From Stercorarius parasiticus (lineage: Eukaryota > Chordata > Aves > Charadriiformes > Stercorariidae): 64,000 bases of DNA. The notes under the pieces were generated by a model that saw nothing but the letters and a program-made list of their open reading frames with translations, was not told the DNA's origin and made no database searches. The position numbers and the translations under genes were made by a program. Positions 49,801-63,031 of this stretch are shown piece by piece. Each line of letters begins with the position of its first letter. Positions within the stretch are counted from its first letter, which is position 1. The stretch is from NCBI GenBank assembly GCA_013396915.1, contig VWZL01000674.1, positions 1 through 64,000 on the forward strand, in the 5' to 3' direction.

Positions 49801-52138
49801 TGGGGATGAATGTTTTCTCCTGTGCGCTGGTGTCTCTGTGCGTGGGCTGGAGAGGAAGACGGTAACTGTCCCAACTGGGCTAACAACCAGATCATAGGTA
49901 CCATTAGGGAAAAAATGTCCAAAGCCACATTCAGTTTTTCCTCACCACCTGAAGGATGCAGAGGCTGCTTAAACATGAACAGGGACAGAAGAGACTTGAC
50001 ATTTCATCTGTTTTAAAGGGAGGTTTGGGATGGTCCCACCTTTCCCTACACTGGAGTTATGATTTACTACGAGCACTTCATGATCTCAGAACAGGCCAAC
50101 TGCTCTCATACAGAGGTAACACGTTTCTTCCTGTTCCTCCATCCATGCCCTCTGTGTTTCCACAATTTTTCATGCCATATACTGAGAACATCCTTCAGAC
50201 TATATTTCTACTTTGTTGTATAAAATGATAAGAGTAACCGATGACTGTAATTTAATGCTTTCTAGAGGAATACTTCAGAAAGATTGGGTCTTCCAGTCTT
50301 GCAAAAGTGGGTATGAACATTAAAAAGCTCTGTTCTCCTAACCTCCTCCTGGGAGAAAACAGTGCATTTCATGTTCCTTTCATGTTCTTCTCTCAAACCT
50401 GAGCTGACAGTCTGGCAGAAGATTCTGAAAAAGGACGGGCAACCATCATGCAACTATGCAAAAAACCCAGAGACATACACCTTTAAAAAAATCCAGCAAA
50501 ATGAAGCAGGGACAAAGAAATCAACCAACAACACGGATGGACACAAAACAACCTACAAAATTTAAAAGCTGGGTTGTAGCTCTTGGCCATGGCACTGAGC
50601 ACAGCAGAAGCTAGGGGGAAAAATAATTGCTTGCAGAACATGTTTCCTATTGAAAAAAACCTGAATGAGTAGAACAGAAACATGCTTGGAAAAGTTCCTG
50701 CTCCCACTTTCAGGCAGAGGAAACCAGCATGACAGGCTGGCTGCTGAGCCAGTGATGTGAAGATTGGTGCCCAGTTTCCTGAGCTGCTGTAGACCCCAAG
50801 GCACTTACTGATGTGCTGCTGAAGCACACTTTGTTTTGGGAAAAAAGGATTCGAGCACAGAGAAAGTTCAATGCTGCTGGAACAAAATACTTCAAAATAT
50901 TAGCAGCAAGAAAAAAAACCCAAAGCAAACAAACTTATGGCAGGCATTTTTCACAAAGTGAAATTTCATTTCCCAAACTGCTCTGGGGTCTCCTCTGTAC
51001 TTTGGACCCAAGTTTCACCTTAGGTAGACAAGCGTGCTTTTTCCACCTCTGTTCATATGTTTATGTTTAAGACAAGTCCCATTCCTGCTTAGGAAATCCC
51101 TAAGTTCTATGACAATCTGTTAATGACATATGCACACTGGTACCAGAAACAGCCATAGTAACTGGTAATTGCAGAAAACCAGGTATGTCCATAAAATTAT
51201 CGAGCAGGCTGAAGCAAACCTCAAATAATGTCTGTTTTACTTACTGACTTCTAGCAGTACGCTCACTTGCCCTCCTTCTTCTTTAATCACCGCTGAGGTT
51301 TTTTTGGGTAACAATTTGATTTCAGTCAAAGGCGAGACGAATGGTACGGAAGTTACCAGATTTCAGACAGTAAAAAACTGAGTTATTTGTTAAAAGTTAC
51401 TTTAAATCACCAAAGTCATCAAAAAACCCACTTTCTCTAAAAACACAGATTGTTATACTTTTCATATGCTGAACAAGGTTTCTTTTCCCTTAGCAAACCT
51501 CAGCTCCTTATTAGTTCTCTGTAACTTCTGAAAGTCTCTTTCACGGACTGTGCAAATTTTGTAATTTCTGTGTTAAATAAAGCATCAACCAGCACCTGAA
51601 AATGAGACTGTTGTAATTCTTTCTTTCTCCCCCTGTATCTTGGGCTAGATCAAGAGTAAGACTGCATTCAGTAATTGTTAGCCCTTACACTGACTGCACA
51701 GTGAGAGAACCAAGCAGTGCAGGAAAGCGCTCTGCAATTTTCAACACCCAGAGCAGATTCTTCGCTGAACCTAAAAGTCCTATGTCAACCCAGCTCTTGA
51801 CCTCCCCTAAAATGAACTCTTCTCAGACACCGGTTCTGTATTTCTAATCACACCCTGTCTGGTTTCCTCATAAGAGCTCTTTAACCAACCTCAGGCAAAA
51901 CTGCGGCCTCATTGGGCCACCAGAAAAACAGTTTGTTCCTCATTTATATGGTACTTCCGCATCGGAGCGCGCACACCGTGCCACCACTGCTCCTGCCCGC
52001 AAGAATCCACACTCAGTCTGTGGACAACCAAGTATCAGCGACGCGTTACGCTGGATGCCTTCCCTACATGGTGTTAGCAATAAAAGTAAAAAATTTCTTC
52101 CAAGTGCTGCAGCTGAATGGCACTCCGCACAGAATGGA

Positions 52139-52139
52139 N
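52139..52139. other. Ambiguous base (N)
   Basis: Single undetermined base in AGAATGGANGGCTG. Flanks read as continuous unique sequence with no repeat motif on either side. Confidence 0.9.
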
Positions 52140-53603
52140 GGCTGTTCCAGTGCCTGTAAGATAAGTTCCTGTATGCCTACAGAGAACTTCACCTTCAAAT
52201 CTGCTCCAAATACTCCCCCTACATTAATAGACGAAAATCTGGGAAAGCGGTAACATTCATTCCATCTTGATTTCCCCTTGAACAATGGATTTTACACCTA
52301 ACGAAAGAACACTGTCTGAAAATAGAAACTTTTGATACGTTTATACACTCTAGCTCATCTACAAAATGTCTGAATTCCTAGGGGACCAGTAAAGCCCATT
52401 AGCAAAACTAGTGCTAATATTCTGTGAAAAACACTAAGGTAAAACTAAAAATCTTATGAGTGCTTCGTATTATACTAAAAGCAACATTACTGTAATTAAA
52501 ACACAGCCTCTCCAGTATGTTAAACTAGCTGTTTGGAAGTTCATTATCTAACAATGAAGTGACTAGGACGGATATTTAAGCTAAAACATGCTCAGTACCT
52601 TTCAATTACGAAGGGCTGCACAGAGGCCAGCACTGCTACCCGAACAAATGGACTCCCTCCAGCCATGGCTGCAAACTGCTGTGCTCCGGGCGATGCACAC
52701 GACCGACAGCCATCCCTCCTCGAACGCATGGATTATTTTGAGGTGAGGATGCAGTGAGCCAAGAAGCACGCAGAATCACTGCCGCTGAGATGATTACAGC
52801 CAGATTTAGACACAGTGGGGCTGCGGACCGTCATGGTTTTGGAGTCTCCCATGCACGAGAACAACATCTGGAGGGTCACCTCCGTCCCGCAGCTCAGGCT
52901 CTGCTCCAAAGAGCCTCCCAGATTTCTCTCGCTCTAATTATTCACTCCCAAAGCCCAACTGGAAGCATGCTGAGTGTGAGTAGCATATGCTAATTTTAGG
53001 ACCTTAGATCCACTAACTACGTACCCTCCAGTACGTTTTGTCTGTCTCCCAAAGACAAATGTTTTTTGTGCTTCAAAGCAGAAAAGTCAACACATGAACA
53101 TAAATAGAAGCCACAATCCTTAAAAAGACAAGAAAAACTACTGGAACGAAGTACTTGAATAAACAGGGAGGAGAATCTGCATATGAGGAGACATTTAAGC
53201 ACTTCTGACCAAGATTTCACATAAACTGACAGCAAAGTGGGAACGTCTCACAGTCGGTGCTAACGAGGGAGGGTAATTCCTTACCCCTCCTTATGGATTT
53301 AAGCAGCTCATGCTGGGGTGCAGAAAAGCACCTGCCATGATCCAGGATCCAAGGCTCCAGAAATTTCCTCAAGGTAGTGCACCTGGACCCCTGCAGGAGG
53401 GAAGGGGGCCTCCCTTTCTCCCTGCAGCATCCTCTCAGATAAAGTTATTTGCCTCAGCAGCCAGAGATTCTGACTTAAATGATCTCCATGTTTGAGGAAC
53501 CTGAACCTGTAACTCCCATCTCAAAGGGAACTTCAAACCATCAATCTAATAAGCAAGTTAATTAGAAACACCAGATTTACATGTTTGGACCAAGCAGACC
53601 AAA

Positions 53604-53809
53604 CACAGAATCACAGAACCATTTAGGTTGAAAAAGAACGTTTTGGTGAAGAAGTTGTTCCCACTGTCCAATCTAAACCTCCCTGGACACAACTTGAGGC
53701 CGTTTTCTCTTGTCCCATCGCCTGTTACTGGGGAGAAGAGACCGACGACCCCCCCTCGCTACACCCTCCTTTCAGGGAGCTGTAGAGAGCGAGGTCTCCC
53801 CTCAGCCTT
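53604..53809 (-). mobile_element. CR1 LINE fragment with an internal deletion
   Basis: On the plus strand it opens CACAGAATCACAGAACCATT then TAGGTTGAAAAAGA (reverse of the CR1 3' end). It jumps at about 53641 directly to GAAGAAGTTGTTCCCACTGT, CTTGAGGCCGTTTTCTCTTG and GGAGCTGTAGAGAGCGAGGT, ending at CCCTCAGCC. The stretch normally lying between the ACTTCTTC block and the 3' terminal block is missing. This belongs to a different CR1 subfamily from the 41 and 45 kb copies. It lies in the same orientation as MCTP1. Confidence 0.9.
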
Positions 53810-53902
53810 TGCTCTGTTTTAACTTTACAACACTTTTGAGATAACAATAAGTAATAATATATGTCAGAGAACAATGGCAGCTGAACGTCTCGACTGAGCT
53901 TT

Positions 53903-53917
53903 AAAAAAAAAAAAAAA
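53903..53917. repeat. A15 homopolymer
   Basis: Fifteen A on the plus strand, about 90 bp after the CR1 fragment, not part of it. Confidence 0.95.
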
Positions 53918-56119
53918 CACAGAACATTTATTTTGTAATAATTTTAACTTAAGAACACACTCCCACAAGTATTTAGCACCTCTTACAATAAAACATTTGA
54001 GAGCAGTAATTCAAAGTAGTGTAAAAATCATACGCTCTAAGAAAACACCATAACATGAGAAATTACTGTAAATTTTTGCCTAATGAAGTAAAACCAAAGC
54101 TCAAAAGCAAATCCTTGACTGTCTCCTTTGTGATGAAGACACATGGCAGATACACTGAAGAATTACCCATCTCATAGCTTTGAATTTCTAGCAATCCTAA
54201 AACTAACACATTAAACCCTGAAACATCTTATTTTAGTGGTCCCTAGAAGCCTGCGTGTATTTTTAACATTCATAGAACCTGCTGGTTCTCCTTTTCCCAG
54301 GACTTCTGTGGAGCCCTGCTGTCAGTAATTGCTCCTCCTCTGCCTCTCAGATAATTACATTCTTCCCCCACAGTGGAGTTTGGAAAGGTTTAATTTTCTG
54401 GAACACAAGTTTGTTGCCAAATAGAAAATACACCTTTGAAAGAGTTTTTTTGGTGCTGGGTGATGAAACAACCCCTTTAGAAAGGCTAATTTCTGCATTT
54501 CAGAACTTAGAAAGCTTACTCTCTAGCATCCCCTGGTCCCTGCACCTGTTCAATGGTGTATTGCCTCTGCTTTCTGTAAACTTCTGACTAGAAAAAAGAG
54601 CCTAAAATAACAGCACTGGGAAATTCTAAACAAAAACCTCAAATTTTAGAAATCATACTCCGTGGGAGTACCAACAGCTCTAGGAACTGCATGCCTCAGC
54701 CAGCTGATGACACTTTTGTTGTAATTATGCACTCTAATATTTATGTTATTAACGGAGTTTCTTTTAAATTCACAAAGCAATATGAGAATCAACCATTCGT
54801 TCCCACATTTTAAGGACAGATCCAGATTAGCTATCACGGGAAGTTTCTAACCAAGCCAGGAGAACACATCAGAGAGCCAAGACACGTGGGAACCAAAGGA
54901 GATTTGAGAGGTGTTTGCATTTGGACCCATCAACCATCAGACCCAAAGCAGACCCTACATTTAAAGCAGCTTGTGTCCGCTGTGCGAAAAGGACAGAGCT
55001 AGCAACAGGGAGGAGGCCACTCCAGTCAAAAGGTACACAGAAGTGACGGCGTGCCAGACTTACAGACAAAACGCAAGTGTGTGCAGAGATACGAGGCCTG
55101 TAGAAACACAGGGTGATGTATTTTTCTGTGGTCCAACATTAAGTTCCACTTTAGATAAATTCGTAAGAGTGGGATCAGTAGGAGATGGCAGAGTCAACAC
55201 AAATATTTGCAGAGTTACAAGTACAGCTCCTATTTTTAATCAGCTGAGAACACTTGAATGCTAATGCATAATATTTTAATAGAAATTGCACACATCTCTC
55301 ACTACCATATTAATAGAGCTACATTCAAATTATACTCCACATGATTCACCACGAGCGTGGCCCACAGAATCATTAATTTTCCAGCATTCTCAAATTTAAG
55401 TCTTCTGATAAGGTGTTGTGAGAGTTGACCACGACAATGGTTCAAGAACTTCGGGAATCACGATTAGCCGCTCTCATCTGTGGCTTCTCTGCACTCCCAA
55501 CAACTGGGACAGGCACAAGCGGAGGACTGTTACCCTGGGTAGCAGACTCTACAAATAGAGGAGGGTACTACGTAACTCGCTAGCTAGCTTGTGGCCACTA
55601 ACAATAAAACACAAATGATACTCACACCTAACTAAGCCAAAATATAATGTCTAGAAAAGACTAAAAAGGCAGGACAGCCAAATACACTCTCACGCTGCTA
55701 TCACAATGGACGTATCACAGACAAATTCTTTAATATGCTGTCCGAAACATTTGCACTTTACATTCATACCTTTCTATTGATGACATGCATACGTAACATC
55801 CACGATTTAACAAAAGGGCAGGAAGCATATAGTACATCTGTTCACTTTAAAAACATTTCCAGGAATGCAGAAACCCACAAGAACACTGAAGAACTTTTCA
55901 TACGAATGATGAAAAAATATCAAAACATCAAACCTGGCAACTGATTATTCCCATGCACAGAGTGAAAATAAAATTGATCAGATGCCAAATGCCAAGATAC
56001 AGTAAGTGAGATGTGTCTGTCAGTACTCAACAGAGCTGAATTTAAAACTGTTCAAGTTTCTTATTTCTATACAGAGGGAGAAAAACTGTCCCAAGTCCGA
56101 TCTCATTCAGGATATTTTA

Positions 56120-56130
56120 TTTTTTTTTTT
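56120..56130. repeat. T11 homopolymer
   Basis: Eleven T on the plus strand followed by CCTTTCTTAAG, a pyrimidine tract with no coding frame of interest after it. Confidence 0.85.
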
Positions 56131-58148
56131 CCTTTCTTAAGCATTGAATTATATCAGGCATTTCAGGGTCTTTGTTTACAAACCCTTCCAAGCCTCTGCT
56201 TTCATGTATATAAACCTAGATAACATATTAAAAATGAATGCACTTGCTCTTCGAAGCTAGACTCCCAGTATGCATTGTCTCTGGAAGGAGCTGGAGAGGA
56301 ACAAGGGTCTGCCATATGAGTTTGGGGAGTCCTTATCAAATATTCAGTCAACCTAATTCCTTGGAGAACGTGAATTTTTAAATATGATTTTAAATGTACA
56401 GGAGCGCATTACCTCTCTACTAAAATTTTTATGAACCGCTCACTTTGAATATATACACGATGCATTTGTTTATGAATAGACGATTTCAAAGTGCATTACA
56501 TATGAACACATTTAAAAGATGATTTAATGTGAGCTTGACACACATACTAAAAATAATTTAAGAACAGTTACACGAACTGTTTAATGAGTAGCTCTGGACA
56601 GGGAAGGGACTGGGTTTACTATTTTCCACCCTTTGCTCAACGGGTATAAATTTAATAAAATGCAAGTTGAAAAGCAAAATAGCTCCTGCCTACTAGCTAC
56701 ACAACCACAACAGAGACGTAGACTACACAGAGAACTGCAAATTGAGCATTTAAATAACAGATGAATCTCTGATGCTCAGAATTCGTGAGCATCCACAATT
56801 TGTGAGCACAGACCACAATGTCTATGAGGGGCCAAATAATGAAAAAGCGGTAAGATTTGCTTACATTTCAGCAGGAAGGACACAACAGAAAACGACAGAT
56901 CAGTTCTGGAGTTAGAGTGCTTCAAAAAAATTTTAGACAATTAATTGTTTTCAAGTTTGTATGAAATTGCAATGGCATAAACTGAAGAGTTGAAATGTGC
57001 TGTACTACTGCTCCCTTTTCTCACCCAGCAGAAAGAAAATGCAGGACAGACAGCTTTTTGTGTCAAGATATTGCAAAAACCTCTGGGGTTTTTGAATTTT
57101 GAATCTGAAAAATTGTTCAGATTGACCAACCCAGGCAGAGGCAATCATGACAATCCCTTTGAGATACTCCAATATTCGGGATATCAAAAGAACTGTGTGA
57201 CACATGTGGATCAAAGTTTACAGACAGCAGACACTGGAGGAGATGGAGTTCCTGGCCAGCCCAGGAACAGATTCTAGACTGGTTCCTGCGACAGTCCTTA
57301 CAAGTAGATCTGCTGGTGAATGAAGCCCCTCCTGAGGGATGCGGAACACCTCCAAAGCCCTTTAGTTTCTAAACATGGGTCGGGGCACACAGAAGGGAGC
57401 TGCTCTGAGAAGAGATCATTTTAAAGGAATTATGTTATCCATGATAAACTCATTTGTGCTGATGAATTCGTAATAACCTAACAAAAGCATCACTTCTGCA
57501 AGCCAGAAGACATTCCGATGCTCACAAAAATGTCAGGCGTAAACAGGACACCTTAAGTACAGTAAAGACAACAGGCCACACCTTTAAAGACCGAAGACTG
57601 AGCTTCCTGGCATATCTTTATTTTGCTTTTACCTGTTCCTATGATTAACTGTTTATCTTCCGACAAGTACCTAATGTTTTCCTGGCCAAGCAACTATCAA
57701 CTGCATATTCCCCGAAATGTGTCTAGCTACTAGCCATAAACTGGGCACAAATTTATGTATTCAACTTGAGTAATCTGCATAAGGTACAATATATGCAGTA
57801 AAACTCATTATATGATCTAACAGATCTGGGATGCAGGATATTCATTGAAAACCACAGCATCACCAATCACTGAAGCAAATGCTTTAGCAAGTGAGATCTT
57901 TCCAGGTGCTTTTTCTAAATAATGGCCATATATCCTTTTTTGGGTGACGGTTACAATAACTAATAATAGCAGAGAATGGCTCTGCTCTAGTTAAGGTTCA
58001 CTGTTTAGTAAATAGCCATTTACTATTTAAAAGCATTATTCTTCCAAACTCAACATGCTTATCAGCTCTACTTTGCTGATTCATTTCAACCCCTGGGATT
58101 CAATAGGAAAATAAAATGAAAAGTGGTAGCAACAGCTGGTAGAGTTAC

Positions 58149-58217
58149 CTCCGACTGCACAATGCCCTTGGCCTGAAGGCGCACTAAGTGGAAATTGGGC
58201 ATTTGTGGTGTTTTCAT
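58149..58217 (-). CDS. Weak candidate: alternative first coding exon of MCTP1
   Basis: On the minus strand an ATG at 58217-58215 opens 23 codons (MKTPQMPNFHLVRLQAKGIV then QSE) and ends exactly at a donor GAG/GTAACT at 58149/58148. The phase is 0, which is what the MCTP1 exon at 1807 accepts, so splicing would read ...QSE-RTNLVETS... in frame. The frame is open upstream to a TAA near 58292. Against it: similar GAG/GTAACT motifs occur elsewhere in the intron (for example near 36697), no promoter is evident, and the peptide does not resemble the short mammalian MCTP1 N-terminus as I recall it. Confidence 0.1.
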
Positions 58218-58378
58218 GCTCCAGTCGTCACCCAAACAGCAGGGTGGTACTGACCAGCACTCAGATTTCCTCAAGCTACGAAAAACTTGTAAGGCTCCTT
58301 AGGTATAGTTGCCAGGTTTTTGTTTTTAATTCATTAAATAAAATCTTAGAAAACTTGAACAAAACTAACAGATGGATT

Positions 58379-58392
58379 AAAAAAAAAAAAAA
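58379..58392. repeat. A14 homopolymer
   Basis: Fourteen A on the plus strand. It creates the Lys run in an otherwise meaningless 160-codon plus-strand frame. Confidence 0.95.
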
Positions 58393-58587
58393 CCACAAAC
58401 AAAAAATGTTCTTCTATATGCAGAGAGTGAATCACGGTATTACTGTTCGTGCAGAGCCCAGCAATATGCAACTGTTGCTCCTAAACATTATGTCAATACA
58501 AGGAAATGTAGAAAAAACAACCTCTAATAAACTCTGCAATATCAAAATATTTCTTTATCTTGGGGGGAGTGAGGGGGAAAGTTATTT

Positions 58588-58599
58588 AAAAAAAAAAAA
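58588..58599. repeat. A12 homopolymer after a G-rich lead
   Basis: GGGGGGAGTGAGGGGG at 58562-58577 is followed by TTATTT and twelve A on the plus strand. Confidence 0.85.
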
Positions 58600-59292
58600 C
58601 AACAAAAATAATCAAAACTCAAGCAGATCCATGGTGGTCTTTATACAAATCGTGCAGGCAAAGATCAGCTTTTTAAGTAAAGTATAACATTGCCAACAAT
58701 CATGTCCAAATCTGAGCTGCAACATTAAAGAAAGTGTCCCATTACCCAAGCAATACGGTTCTACGACCAGAGCAGAAACAGGAGAGAGAAAGCAAAGAGT
58801 TTCCCAGGTGGTCTCTTAGCTCTTGAATGTGGTAAGATGACCTGGTTATAAACCATGTTCAAGGGACCGCGTCCAGGAGGTACCTCCCCATCCTGCATTT
58901 CAGTATTTCTGCCCTTCTTCCTCTACTACTCTCAGCTGTGCTGTATGTCAATTAGTTACGTTTCCTGTAAAGTGTAATAGCCTCTCTTCAGCGTAGCATA
59001 TGCAGCTTCAAATTACTATCTTTCCTCATTCCTTTGTTTTGCGAAGACAATGGTTTAACCCCAGCCTCATTTACAATTGGGTCCTGACTGAAGGCATGGT
59101 TTTGCCCCAGTTCAGCACACCTTCGTAACAGGACACAAACAGTAAACAAACTCATTTGTGTATGTGGGAAATCCATCCTTTTAGAGTCCAGCTCTGAGAG
59201 GTTCTGAACTCAGGCAGAAACCAGTGGCACAATCGCCGTGGGAGCTCAGCACCTCTCCGACTAGACCCTCAGCAACTCGTAGCTTGGGACAC

Positions 59293-59337
59293 AGGAAAAA
59301 AAAAGAAAAGGGGAAAAAAAAAAAAAAAAGGAAAAAA
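59293..59337. repeat. Purine tract (A-runs broken by G)
   Basis: Forty-five bases of only A and G, including A9, A4, A16 and A6 runs. On the MCTP1 sense strand it is a long pyrimidine tract, but no acceptor-bounded coding frame follows it. Confidence 0.9.
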
Positions 59338-62300
59338 TAGAAGAATGTATTCTGTAATTGAAACTCTTAAAACACATGAATGCAGAATGAGTTACCATTG
59401 CTGTACACAGCTATTCTGTCTACAGTGCAAAAGGAGTTCTTGTGCTTTAAAGTTCGCTGACTTGAGTCTATAAATTGTAGGACTAAATGCTATCTGCTCA
59501 TTTAAGTAAGGTACACATCTGTCAAAAATGCCATGTTTGCATCAGTGGAAAGTGCAATGCCAGTATATCCCTGCTACATACAACTTCTTTCTAGAAATGT
59601 CAAGGAAAGTACGATGTATAAATAATTCAGCTTTTAAAAAGAATGCTCAAACCTATTTAGGGATATCATATGCTCTCTGTAGAAGAATGCCCTTTAGACT
59701 CGATTAGGTTTAACACACAATATAATATACACATCATGAAAAACAGAGGAAGCAAGCATGGTCTGATTCGGTGAGTGCTACCTCATAATATTTACAAAAG
59801 AAAAAAGATCAGAAAAACCCGTACGAGTTTCCACTGACCCACCAACTTCAGAACTAAGACTTTACAGGACTATGAAACCAGACGCCCTGACTGCCCTGCA
59901 GCACACACTGACGCGCACTGGCCTGACACTGCGTCCATCACTGCTTGGACAAAACAGAGCCTCCCGAGGTGCAGAGGGATGGAAAGTCTGCTACACACCA
60001 TGACAGGTTGCTCTCAAAGCTAATTATCCTAAAAAAATAATTATATATGCCTTTTTACATAACAAAAACCAAAGGCAGGGAGCTCTCTCCCCACTTGATT
60101 GATGTGCCCGCATTTACGTAATGTTGCAGAAGCAAGCAAGATACTGTCTCCCTTTCCCCTACTCTCACCACGAGCAATCCTGCAAGGAAAAAAATCTACT
60201 GAAGAGACCCCTTCTGCTCTGCTGAGGGATTCCTGGATTGTAATCATTCTCCACCTTCCTTTAGGTAAGCTGAACTCTAAGGTTTTCTCTGTTCGGCATT
60301 TTCTTCAGCCTGCAAATCGCTTTTAAGACAACCCAAGACTCTGTTTTTCAACATCTTCCTGAAGATGCAGACAATGTGTGCAATATTCCAAAGTCCTCCT
60401 CAGCCGCTCCTTACTCGCAGCTGAAATCCGCTCTCCTCGCAGGCAGGACCTTCAGTTTTAAACATCTCAAGGTCACTGTAGATCAGTTTGCTGCAGTGTT
60501 ACACTAGGTTCTCTCACTAAACTGCTTGCTGACTGCGACTCCTATTTCCCTTTTATGATTTCTCCTTTCCAGGAGACTATTCCCCTCTTACAGAGATGAG
60601 AACTGAGAACTGCATTTCTCATCCCTCAGTGTATAGGCAAATAACAATTTTGACTGTATTTAAAAACTGCTCTTTTTTTAAATGAGGCTACTTCCTGAAG
60701 TCACCCAAGCTGTCATCTATGCCTTTCTGCAATGTGTCGCCTGCCAATTTTATTAACAGCAAACGTATTTACTTCTAGATCATTAAATAGTGTGTTGGAA
60801 AGCATTGGATGGAATGCTCTGAAAAACCTCAGCGGAAATATTTCTGTTCAGTGATGCTAGAAAATGACTATTTTTTGTGCATGACTATTTTTAACATGAG
60901 TTTTAATGATACTGTGCAGCGAAAATTTTTAGCTATAATTGTGCTGTATCAGACCGGCTCCCTGTGATGCTGTCATTGGCATGAAAGGAAAAGGCTAAGT
61001 TTATGCCTCCAGTCGCCCACTCCTGCCCTCAGCAGCAGCTCACTAACATCCAAAGCAGGGTACCAGAGCTCTCCCGTGCCCCTCCTCGGCCCCGCCGGAC
61101 GGACCACAGGGGACCTCCTGCTGCAGTGGCACTGCAAGAGACATCCTGACACCTCAGGTGTACAGGGAGAGGGCTGCATCTTGCATTTTAAAATTACACA
61201 TTTCAGAGATGGCCCCTGGGCGATCCCTTTCCCGATATGCTTCAACAATACTGCTAGATGCATGCCAACAGGAGCATCAGTCACGGACTTTCGTTCTGTC
61301 TGCAACCACATACTGTATTTAGGCATACCAGATTTATAACACGAAACCACTATATTTCTTTCGTTCTTATTTTAATAATACATGCCAAGAGAACTGCGAG
61401 TCAACATTTTGCCTCTGCCAACGTTATTTCTCATCTAGATTATTCTTTCACATTTCATATTTTTAAGTGTTTCAGCAGTCCCTTGAACGTATGTAATTAA
61501 GACCAGTTTCTGCTCCTGGACAAGAATAAAATTGTAATAAGCTACATTACCCTACAAATCTTACATTAGTTATGTTCTCCAATGAGAAAATATTGTCATA
61601 GTTGCAGCAGAAAATGCTACGGGCCATCATTATCAAATGATGAACTCTAACATTACATGGTGAACACAGTTTGACACATTCAAAGACAAATCTATTGCAA
61701 TTCTTTACAGAGAATTGCTCTGTCAAAGGATTATTCGTTTTCATAATTCATCGGTGGCCAAAACAAAGACTTATCGAGACCTCACAATACAGCTGCTGAC
61801 TGCGAATGATTCAGTTTACAGCTCCCGCTATAGAAGCGAAGGCAAGCAAGACCAGGGCAACAGCCTACAACTACCCAAAGGGGCAGCATCTGCTCTGCGT
61901 GAAATGCGAACGGGTGTCACATGCACAGATTCGGATTGGGATTTCCTATGCATGCACAATAAAAATGCTTTTTAAATAGTTATAATAATAAAATGCCCCC
62001 TCCCCTGCAAATGCTTGAAGAAGAAAAAAAAATAAATATCTAGAAACACTATTAAAATTGAAAGGCTGAAAATTCTCAGTCTCCCACAAGAAAAGATGAG
62101 GTCAAACCTAAATGAACACGCATCTCTACAACATCTTGTAAAAATGCAGTTGTCAAAACCTGAAAGTTTCTGGGATTGGCACCATTTCACCTCAGCTCCA
62201 GTCACATCATCTTCAAAGACATTCAATAAACCCTGAAAACTGCATATTGGAAAACTGGTATCGGGGTATATGGCAGCATGGCTAAACTCCGTGGCCCAAA

Positions 62301-63002
62301 GAAAATAGCCAGTCATGATTGAAAATGAGAAAAAAATGTGAGATTGTGAGAAAGTCTTTCCATCTAACTGCAAGAAGCTGCAACTGGATGCTACCGATAC
62401 AAATCTTGCTCAGAAAATACAGTAGCCAGTCACAGGGCCACCCACAGGGGACCACTAATACTGCAGTGAACACTAACACTGAACATAATCCAACCAGAAA
62501 AGGAATTCAGAGACTAGAAGTGCTGACCAAAACCATCAGAGAGAGTCTGCAGCAATGAAACACGCAGTAAGTGTTTAGACTAGTTCTCGTCCACTCCCTA
62601 GGAATTTTAGTTATGATGACTTTCCTATGCAAATGTAAGGAGAAGCACAGCATCTACACAAACCTAAAATGTCAAGATAGCGCTTCAAATAGTTGCTTAA
62701 TTGTGCTTGCCAGCAAAATATGTAACGAAAGAAAGCAATCTGCTTTTTCCACTAGAATCCATGCAAACAGAAGATGAATAAGCGTAAAAGAAACAGAAAA
62801 TCTGCAAGCAAATTTTAAAGATGAAGTTATTTTGATATATATTCATCCCTCAGGTAGTTTTAAATGGCTCATGAGATCTTCTACATTTTCATGAACAGTA
62901 TGAAATTATCTAGTACTCTAATCAGACTTAATAACTTTGAGCATCACTTCGCAGACAGGTACCTATCTTATTTCAGATATTCTTATAACCATTTCCATTT
63001 TT

Positions 63003-63031
63003 AAAAAGAAAGAAGGAAGGAAGGAGGAAAA
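63003..63031. repeat. GA-rich (GGAA)n microsatellite
   Basis: AAAAAGAAAGAAGGAAGGAA then GGAGGAAAAG: imperfect GAAA/GGAA units. GGAA is also the ETS core, but nothing else supports a regulatory role. Confidence 0.8.

Larger units (their letters stand above)
45769..53603 (-). other. MCTP1: MCTP1 upstream intron, block 8
   Basis: Unique AT-rich intron with a C7T14 tract at 46869-46889, C-rich runs at 46475-46491, and CpG-richer patches near 51950-52060 and 52620-52930. An N lies at 52139. A 33-codon plus-strand frame from ATG at 52648 (MDSLQPWLQTAVLRAMHTTD…) ends at a stop overlapping a GTGAGG; chance is likely. No transposon or RNA gene is recognised. Confidence 0.55.

Noticed and set aside
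52648..52749. Plus-strand ATG frame ending at a GTGAGG, seeming first exon
   Set aside because: Only 33 codons, ending in a stop that overlaps the putative donor. It has no upstream promoter motif and is opposite to the only gene supported here.
58205..58687. 160-codon plus-strand open frame
   Set aside because: Produced largely by A-rich sequence (Lys/Asn runs from A14 and A12 tracts), which contains few stops in this frame.
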